Positions 1-7,763 of a stretch of DNA of 7,763 nt are shown here, in pieces. Within the stretch, counting starts at the first letter, position 1, and each line of letters starts with the position of its first letter. Under the pieces are notes generated by a model. It ran no database searches. It was not told the DNA's origin and was given only the letters and a program-made list of their open reading frames with translations. The position numbers and the translations under genes are program-made. The DNA comes from Planctomycetota bacterium. GTDB lineage: Bacteria > Planctomycetota > PUPC01 > DSUN01. Where the stretch lies: contig VGYW01000393.1 of the NCBI GenBank assembly GCA_016872875.1, forward strand, positions 1 to 7,763, given 5' to 3'.

Positions 1-46
1 TGGAACCGTTGTTCAGCCCCTCGCAACCGAAAGGAACGCAGAAGCA

Positions 47-1219
47 ATGAGCCAAGGCGCGCGCAATCACCTCTTCACCTCGGAAGCCGTGACGATGGGC
101 CACCCGGACAAGGTGGCCGACCAGATTTCGGACGCCGTGCTCGACGCCTACATCGCGGGCGACCCGATGTCGCGCGTCGCTTGCGAGACGCTTGTCACCA
201 CCGGCCTCGTCGTCGTCGCCGGCGAGATAACCTCGAAGGCCGTGATTGACATCCCGACCGTCGCGCGTAAGACCATCGCCGAGATCGGCTACACCGACCC
301 CAAGGTCGGCTTCGACGCCAACTCCTGCGGCGTCATCACCAGCGTTCACCGCCAGAGCCCCGACATCGCGATGGGCGTGGACGAGACGGACGACCACGAG
401 CAGGGCGCGGGCGACCAGGGCATGATGTTCGGCTTCGCCTGCCTCGAAACCCGCGAGCTCATGCCCGCCCCCATCTGCTACGCACACCGCCTCGTCCAGG
501 GCCTCACACGCCTCCGCACACGCAAGGCCCTCCCCTACCTCCGACCCGACGGCAAGACACAGGTCACTGTCGAATACCGCGACAACAAGCCCGTCCGCAT
601 CCACACCGTCGTGGTCTCCTGCCAGCACGATGAGAAGGTGAGCCAGAAGCGCATCCGCGCCGACATCATCAAGCTCCTCATCAAGCCCACCTTCCCAAAG
701 GGCATGCTCGACGCCGACACCGTCTTCCACGTCAACCCCACCGGCCGCTTCGTCATGGGCGGCCCGCACGGCGACACGGGCCTGACAGGGCGCAAGATCA
801 TCGTGGACACCTACGGCGGGCGCGGCAGCCACGGCGGGGGGTGCTTCAGCGGCAAAGACCCCACCAAGGTTGACCGCTCCGCAAGCTACGCCGCGCGGCA
901 CATCGCCAAGAACATCGTGGCCGCCGGCCTTGCCGCACGCTGCGAAGTCCAGCTCTCCTACGCCATCGGCGTCGCAAGGCCCATCAGCGTCAACGTCTGC
1001 ACCGAGGGCACCGGCCGCCTGCCCGACGAGAAGCTCGAAGCCCTCATCGCCGAGCACTGGGACCTCCGCCCCCGCGCCATCATCACCTACTACAACCTGC
1101 GCCGTCCCATCTTCAAGCACACCGCCCGCTACGGCCACCTCGGCCACTCCAACCTCGACATCTACACCTGGGAGCGCACCGAGAAGGTCCCCGCCCTCCG
1201 CCAAGCCGCAGGGCTCTGA
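47..1219 (+). CDS. metK: S-adenosylmethionine synthetase (methionine adenosyltransferase)
   Basis: This cytosolic enzyme makes S-adenosylmethionine from methionine and ATP, releasing phosphate and pyrophosphate, and so supplies every methylation in the cell. The 390-residue product has full family length. Visible landmarks are the N-terminal GHPDK motif (residues 18-22), the active-site loop [12 protein letters not shown] (101-112), the first family signature GAGDQG (120-125) and the phosphate-loop signature [15 protein letters not shown] (263-277). Most MetK proteins I know read GGGAFS at the last site, so Cys266 in place of Ala is a small oddity. The ATG start puts FTSEAV at residue 10, as expected for the family. 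A purine-rich AAGGAA at 31-36 precedes it at slightly long spacing. Only 46 upstream bases are present, so the promoter and any leader riboswitch lie outside the window. The gene converges on the methyltransferase at 1372-2844. Identity is essentially certain. Confidence 0.98.
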   Translation: MSQGARNHLFTSEAVTMGHPDKVADQISDAVLDAYIAGDPMSRVACETLVTTGLVVVAGEITSKAVIDIPTVARKTIAEIGYTDPKVGFDANSCGVITSVHRQSPDIAMGVDETDDHEQGAGDQGMMFGFACLETRELMPAPICYAHRLVQGLTRLRTRKALPYLRPDGKTQVTVEYRDNKPVRIHTVVVSCQHDEKVSQKRIRADIIKLLIKPTFPKGMLDADTVFHVNPTGRFVMGGPHGDTGLTGRKIIVDTYGGRGSHGGGCFSGKDPTKVDRSASYAARHIAKNIVAAGLAARCEVQLSYAIGVARPISVNVCTEGTGRLPDEKLEALIAEHWDLRPRAIITYYNLRRPIFKHTARYGHLGHSNLDIYTWERTEKVPALRQAAGL

Positions 1220-1238
1220 GAGGCGTGCCGCCTGAAGC

Positions 1239-1308
1239 GGGGTCAGGTGTTGGGTGTTCGGTGTTCGGGGTAAGAGGGGATTCGTGACGAGTGACCCGTG
1301 ACGCGTGA
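1239..1308. repeat. Degenerate heptanucleotide tandem repeat array
   Basis: Ten consecutive 7-base units run through the gap between the convergent metK and methyltransferase genes. Read on the + strand in 7-base steps from 1239, nine of the ten units carry GT at positions 4-5, and seven of ten end in A, so the loose consensus is NNNGTNA. The left part is built on GGTGTTC (1246-1266, with two identical copies at 1253-1266). The right part is built on NNCGTGA (1281-1308). Both parts keep the same 7-base phase across two poorly matching units at 1267-1280. There is no coding sense in the array. The phasing is seen directly. An origin by slippage and drift, or a role as a structural or protein-binding spacer, is inference. 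Confidence 0.7.
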
Positions 1309-1342
1309 CAACAGGGAACTACCTGCCTTTTCGGTGGGACAG

Positions 1343-1365
1343 GCCGGTTAGAGACGCGGGCCGGC
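1343..1365 (-). terminator. Weak inverted repeat just past the methyltransferase stop codon
   Basis: GCCGG at 1343-1347 and CCGGC at 1361-1365 can pair around a 13-base loop, starting 6 bases beyond the stop codon of the leftward methyltransferase gene. No T-run follows on the - strand and the loop is large, so it is a poor intrinsic terminator. It could be a Rho-assisted or mRNA-stabilising hairpin, or chance in GC-rich sequence. Confidence 0.2.
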
Positions 1366-1371
1366 TATGGC

Positions 1372-2844
1372 TCATTGCTTCTGCCAGAAGGCGACGCTTT
1401 CCCTGACCTGCTGCTGCCCATATCTGCCCATCTGCTGGCTGGCGTTCCCCTTATAGTGAAGGACCCAGATCTCGCGCGTAGCGAACCCGTGGGTCTCGGC
1501 GATCTCGGATAGCACGAGGTCAACGGGGATGACCTCGCCACCGAAACGCGAGTTGCCGATCAGCATCGCCACCTGGCCGCCTGGCCTGCACACACGCCCC
1601 ATCTCGGCTATGGCGTCATACATGTCCTCGAAGTAGGCTTTGATCATCGTTGGGATGTTCGGGTTGTTCAGGGCCACCCCCTTCAGGCGTTCCAGCACCG
1701 CCGGGACCACGCCTCGGTTCACCTTGTCCGTGCTCGCCGGCTTTGCCTCGATGTAGCCGCGCAGCAGGCGGTGGCGGAGGTCCCTCAGCTCTGCGAAGCT
1801 TGAGAGGAAGCCAAGAGCCAGCTCGATGCTGTAAATCCGCGCGTAGTCGTACCTGTTCAGATACGGCGGCGACGTGATGATCCCCGCGACGCTCCCCGGC
1901 TTGAGTGGTAGGCTTCGGACATCCGCCAGGTCAACGCTCGCGCTGCCACCGTTCCGCGAGAGCCCAACCGCGCCGGTGAGATCGGCCAGCATCATACGCA
2001 GTTGCTGGCCCAGCGCTTCCTGAACCCTGGGCAGCTTCGCCTTCCTCTGGAGCTTGATGCCCAGCCCGTCCTTGCAGGTGTGGCTAACATCCTCGACAAC
2101 GGCCAGAAGGCCCAATAGCAGGAACTCACGGATCGGCACATCCGGCTCCTGCAAGATCGCGTCTCTCAGGAAGACAAGCTCCTCCGCGGTTTCCGGGTCG
2201 AAGGCCTTGGGCAGTATCGTGATGTCGGGCAGGGTTGCTTGGCTCTTGCCCAGCCTCGCAGAGCATAGCTCAGTGGCCCGCGCCTTGAGTCGATCCAGGT
2301 CGTACTCCTCGGGCATCCGCAGCTTCACGCGGCTCGCAAAGACTGCCAGCGGCAGCAGGTCGAAGCCACGGGCACGGTAGCCTATCTCCCTGGCGGCAAG
2401 CAGCACCGTCCCTACCCCGCAGAACGGGTCAAGGATCGTCGCGCCCTTCTTAAGCCCGAACCGGCTCAGGGCGAGTTGAGGGAACTCGTGCGAGAACGCC
2501 TCCTTGTATCTGAACCATCGCTGGAAGGGGATCGTCTTGTTCGGCACGTAGCTCGCGAGCCATCTGAGTTCCGGGCGTTCCACAATCCTGGCCGCGTACT
2601 TTGCCTCAAGCTCAGCGCGGGCCGGCAGGTCATCCAGCCCCTCCGCGCCTTGGCGCGGAGCGACCGGTGCGGGGCTCGGCGCAAGCTTCGGCTCCTCCAG
2701 CCCCGGCGGGCCATAGAGCTCGAGTTGTTCCCCAATGAGATTGCGCACGTAGTCCTGGACTGTCACGCCTTCATAGGCGCACTTGACCCGCAATCCCCTG
2801 TGCGCCTTTTCCGAAAGCCGAATGTGAATCTGCTTCTCAGGCAT
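1372..2844 (-). CDS. DNA methyltransferase with N-terminal ribbon-helix-helix domain
   Basis: This is a SAM-dependent DNA methyltransferase of 490 residues. Residues 1-45 look like a ribbon-helix-helix DNA-binding unit: a short strand (KQIHIRL, 5-10), a helix (about 11-26), the turn EGVTV (25-29) and a second helix (to about 43). A proline/alanine-rich linker (about 46-75) follows. The catalytic part has an aromatic IPFQRWFRYKEAFS segment (105-118), the SAM-binding motif DPFCGVGT (139-146), an acidic FD pair (161-162) and the catalytic motif TSPPYLNRYDY (324-334). The C-terminus (SQQMGRYGQQQVRESVAFW, 469-487) resembles that of site-specific DNA methyltransferases. SPPY is commonest in N4-cytosine enzymes, but the order of motif I before motif IV is not that of the classic beta class, so the target base is uncertain. 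The ATG is preceded by GGAGG at 5-base spacing. The gene has its own promoter, overlapped by a palindrome. No nuclease domain or partner is visible. The methyltransferase call is firm; recognition site and physiological role are unknown. Confidence 0.92.
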   Translation of the reverse strand: MPEKQIHIRLSEKAHRGLRVKCAYEGVTVQDYVRNLIGEQLELYGPPGLEEPKLAPSPAPVAPRQGAEGLDDLPARAELEAKYAARIVERPELRWLASYVPNKTIPFQRWFRYKEAFSHEFPQLALSRFGLKKGATILDPFCGVGTVLLAAREIGYRARGFDLLPLAVFASRVKLRMPEEYDLDRLKARATELCSARLGKSQATLPDITILPKAFDPETAEELVFLRDAILQEPDVPIREFLLLGLLAVVEDVSHTCKDGLGIKLQRKAKLPRVQEALGQQLRMMLADLTGAVGLSRNGGSASVDLADVRSLPLKPGSVAGIITSPPYLNRYDYARIYSIELALGFLSSFAELRDLRHRLLRGYIEAKPASTDKVNRGVVPAVLERLKGVALNNPNIPTMIKAYFEDMYDAIAEMGRVCRPGGQVAMLIGNSRFGGEVIPVDLVLSEIAETHGFATREIWVLHYKGNASQQMGRYGQQQVRESVAFWQKQ

Positions 2845-2876
2845 GCTCGCCTCCGCCTATCACTCATGACCTTCAC

Positions 2877-2898
2877 ATACCAGAGGTATATATATACC
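2877..2898. promoter_or_regulatory. Probable operator: perfect 14-bp palindrome plus a third half-site
   Basis: GGTATATATATACC at 2885-2898 is a perfect palindrome in an otherwise GC-rich region. A further ATACC at 2877-2881 forms a second inverted repeat with the GGTAT at 2885-2889 (3-base gap). This gives three half-sites in two overlapping dyads whose centres lie about 8.5 bases apart. The first dyad covers the -10 box of the methyltransferase promoter and the second reaches the expected transcription start. RHH repressors typically bind short half-sites cooperatively as neighbouring dimers, and the downstream gene begins with an RHH-like segment. The repeats are seen in the sequence; use as an autorepression operator is inferred. 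Confidence 0.65.
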
Positions 2899-2917
2899 CA
2901 AGCGTCCCACGTGTCAA
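2889..2917 (-). promoter_or_regulatory. Sigma-70-type promoter of the RHH-methyltransferase gene
   Basis: On the - strand a perfect -35 box TTGACA (2917-2912) is followed by a 17-base spacer and TATATA (2894-2889), which matches the -10 consensus at four of six positions. Transcription would start near 2882, giving a leader of roughly 38 bases that contains the GGAGG ribosome-binding site at 2855-2851. A CACGTG palindrome (2908-2913) touches the -35 box. The promoter lies in the 112-base gap after the stop codon of the other methyltransferase, so this gene can be expressed on its own although both genes run leftward. Confidence 0.7.
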
Positions 2918-2956
2918 GTCAGCAACCGCATCCGTGGCGTACTCGTGGAGCAACCA

Positions 2957-6123
<3,167 letters not shown>

Positions 6124-6136
6124 TCGAGCGAATCCC

Positions 6137-7537
6137 GTGCGATTGTACCTGGTCAACCCCTCAAACCCGCTGGTCAGCATCGTCCACGTCAAGGAGAGCC
6201 GCTGGAACCGCTACCGCGTGTGGAAGCCGCTCAGCCTGATGGTCCTCGCGGGGCTGACCCCGCGGGATTGGGAGGTGACGATCGTTGACGAGAACCTTGG
6301 CGCGCCGGACTATTCGGCCCTGCCGCGCCCCGACCTGGTGGGCCTCACCGCCTTCACCTCCCAGGCCAACCGCGCGTACGAACTGGCCGCCCACTTCCGC
6401 GGCCTGGGCGTGCCCGTCGTCATGGGCGGCATCCACGCCACCATGTGCCTCGACGAGGTCGCGCAGCACGTGGACGCAGTGGTCACAGGGGAAGCCGAGG
6501 GCGTGTGGGCGCAAGTCCTCGACGACGCCCGCCACGGTCGCCTGAAGCCCCGCTACGACGGCGGGCTCGCCGACATGGACGCCGTCCCTCTCGCACGCCA
6601 CGACCTTCTGCCCCCCCGATACGCCTTCGGAGCTGTCCAGACCACGCGCGGCTGTCCCCTGAACTGCACCTTCTGCAGCGTCACGGCCTTCAACGGCGCC
6701 AAGTACCGCCAGCGGCCCATCCCCGACGTGGTGCGCGAGTTCCAGGCGGTCCGCGAGAGGCACGTCCTGGTGGTGGATGACAACCTGATCGGCACGCGCC
6801 CCGAGCACATCGCGCGTGCGAAGGACCTCTTCCGCGCCCTGGCCCAGGCCAACCTGCGCAAGGAGTGGATCGCCCAGGCCACGATCAACTTCGCCGACGA
6901 CGAGGAGCTTCTCGCGCTCGCCGCGAAGGCCGGCTGCCGCGGCGTCTTCATCGGCTTTGAATCACCCACGCCCGAGGGCCTGCGCGAGATCGGCAAGAAG
7001 TTCAACCTCCTGAAGGGGCGCGACTTCCGCGCCTCCGTCCGCCGCATCCAGCGGCACGGCATCCTGGTCGCCGGCTCCTTCATCATTGGCCTGGACGTGG
7101 ACGAGCCCGGCATCGGCCAGGACATCGCCGACGCGGCCAGCCGGTACGGGGTGGACAACCTGAACACCCTGTTCCTCACCCCCCTGCCCGGCACCCGCCT
7201 GTGGGACCAGATGAAGGCGGACGGCCGCCTCGGCCTCGATGTGTTCCCAGAGGACTGGCGGTACTACACCCTGAGCTTCCCGGTCGCCCAGTATAAGCAC
7301 CTGACCGTGGACGCCATCATCGCGGAGATGATGGCTTGCAACCGGAGCTTCTACTCCCTGCCGCGCATCGCGCGCAGGGTGTGGAGCGGCCTGTGGCGGC
7401 GCCGCAAGCCGCTCATCAGCCTCGTGGCCAATCTCTCCTACAGGAGCAACATGCGGGTTGACCGCAAGGCCTACGCCGACTTCCAGCGCCACCTGGCCTC
7501 CAGAGGCCCCGCCGGCGGCCCCACCGCCACGCGATAG
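6137..7537 (+). CDS. Radical SAM protein with N-terminal cobalamin-binding-type domain
   Basis: This is a 466-residue radical SAM enzyme that should hold a [4Fe-4S] cluster and cleave SAM to a 5'-deoxyadenosyl radical. Residues 1-130 match the B12-binding domain of class B-type radical SAM proteins: MRLYLVNPSNP at the N-terminus, VTIVDEN (47-53), DLVGLTAFTSQ (66-76), VVMGGIHATM (94-103) and VDAVVTGEAEGVW (112-124). No DxHxxG lower-ligand motif is seen, which is common in this group. The cluster motif is CPLNCTFC (173-180), followed by a barrel with VDDNLIG (213-219), GFESPTPEGL (273-282) and LTPLPGTRLW (347-356). The C-terminus (about 404-440) is basic and aromatic. The GTG start lies 13 bases after ahcY; a TTG at 6065 would overlap ahcY and add 24 non-family residues, so I reject it. 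Only a weak purine-rich GAGCGA precedes the GTG. The substrate is unknown; a cobalamin-dependent methyltransferase is one option, whose SAH the neighbouring AhcY would clear. Confidence 0.9.
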   Translation: MRLYLVNPSNPLVSIVHVKESRWNRYRVWKPLSLMVLAGLTPRDWEVTIVDENLGAPDYSALPRPDLVGLTAFTSQANRAYELAAHFRGLGVPVVMGGIHATMCLDEVAQHVDAVVTGEAEGVWAQVLDDARHGRLKPRYDGGLADMDAVPLARHDLLPPRYAFGAVQTTRGCPLNCTFCSVTAFNGAKYRQRPIPDVVREFQAVRERHVLVVDDNLIGTRPEHIARAKDLFRALAQANLRKEWIAQATINFADDEELLALAAKAGCRGVFIGFESPTPEGLREIGKKFNLLKGRDFRASVRRIQRHGILVAGSFIIGLDVDEPGIGQDIADAASRYGVDNLNTLFLTPLPGTRLWDQMKADGRLGLDVFPEDWRYYTLSFPVAQYKHLTVDAIIAEMMACNRSFYSLPRIARRVWSGLWRRRKPLISLVANLSYRSNMRVDRKAYADFQRHLASRGPAGGPTATR

Positions 7538-7569
7538 ACTCTCCCGCGGGGGTGCGTGTAATCTCCTTC

Positions 7570-7599
7570 GGTCAAGGGGCGCAAGCGGAACGCCCGACC
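7570..7599. other. Hairpin-forming inverted repeat downstream of the radical SAM gene
   Basis: GGTC (7570-7573) pairs with GACC (7596-7599), and GGGCG (7577-7581) pairs with CGCCC (7591-7595). This gives a 9-bp GC-rich stem with a 3-base bulge on the left and a 9-base loop, starting 33 bases after the stop codon. No T-run follows, so it is more likely an mRNA 3'-end structure or Rho-linked element than an intrinsic terminator. No known RNA family is recognised in the surrounding 7538-7763 stretch. Confidence 0.4.
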
Positions 7600-7676
7600 G
7601 GCTTGGGGGAGCATAGCCCGTCCTGAGCGAAGCCGCCATGTGGAAAGTCAAGTTTTTTTCACGACGGATCCCCTGG

Positions 7677-7698
7677 GCTCCCGCAGAGCGGGGCTTTT
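7677..7698 (+). terminator. Probable intrinsic terminator of the ahcY operon
   Basis: CCCGC (7680-7684) and GCGGG (7688-7692) form a tight stem with an AGA loop. The stem can be extended by GC/GC pairing (7677-7678 with 7693-7694) across a bulged T, and TTTT follows at 7695-7698. The T-run is short. It lies about 140 bases after the radical SAM stop codon, so it may end the ahcY transcript or belong to something beyond the window. Confidence 0.45.
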
Positions 7699-7763
7699 CG
7701 AGGTCGGCAGGAGTGTCGGTCCGATGCGGGCTCATCTCTCTCGAGGCCTCGCGTCATTGCGCC

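Noticed and set aside
1..46. Possible SAM-responsive leader before metK
   Set aside because: Only 46 bases are present and no known SAM riboswitch core can be recognised. The true leader may lie outside the window.
6962..7735. 257-codon - strand frame over the radical SAM 3' end and the tail
   Set aside because: Most of it overlaps a confident gene. The product is low-complexity and shows no domain.
7638..7763. Short ATG frame open to the end of the window
   Set aside because: It runs across the terminator-like hairpin, has no clear ribosome-binding site and no recognisable sequence. It cannot be supported as a gene from 42 codons.

Overview
The window is 7.8 kb of GC-rich bacterial chromosome (well above 60 % G+C by eye, with G/C-rich third codon positions). 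It carries five protein genes and no RNA genes, CRISPR array or transposase. I cannot identify the organism. The archaeal/Thermotoga-like form of the adenosylhomocysteinase, the B12-type radical SAM protein and the intergenic 7-base repeats suggest an uncultured environmental bacterium. A Planctomycetota/PVC-type genome is my best guess, and it is inference only.

Layout from left to right: metK (SAM synthetase, + strand); a short convergent gap holding a degenerate 7-bp repeat array; two DNA methyltransferase genes on the - strand; a divergent promoter region; ahcY (S-adenosylhomocysteine hydrolase, + strand); a cobalamin-binding-type radical SAM gene 13 bases behind ahcY, probably in the same operon; and a 226-base non-coding tail with two hairpins, one of them terminator-like. 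The methyltransferase at 1372-2844 has a DPFCGVGT/TSPPY core and an N-terminal ribbon-helix-helix (RHH) segment. The one at 2957-4714 is a gamma-type, Eco57I/TaqI-like N6-adenine enzyme with an NPPF motif.

The genes share one theme. MetK makes SAM, the two DNA methyltransferases spend it, AhcY removes the inhibitory product SAH, and the radical SAM enzyme also uses SAM. The two methyltransferases form an opposite-strand block between metK and ahcY, which are adjacent in many bacteria. No restriction endonuclease is visible, and core genes close the block on both sides, so it looks like an orphan or decayed modification island.

The most interesting signal is regulatory. The RHH-methyltransferase gene has its own promoter (TTGACA, 17-base spacer, TATATA). 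Its -10 box lies inside a perfect 14-bp palindrome, and a third matching half-site follows near the expected transcription start. This reads as an autorepression circuit in which the enzyme's own RHH domain is the repressor. It would be analogous to the helix-turn-helix-fused methyltransferases that control their own promoters, but with a different DNA-binding fold.
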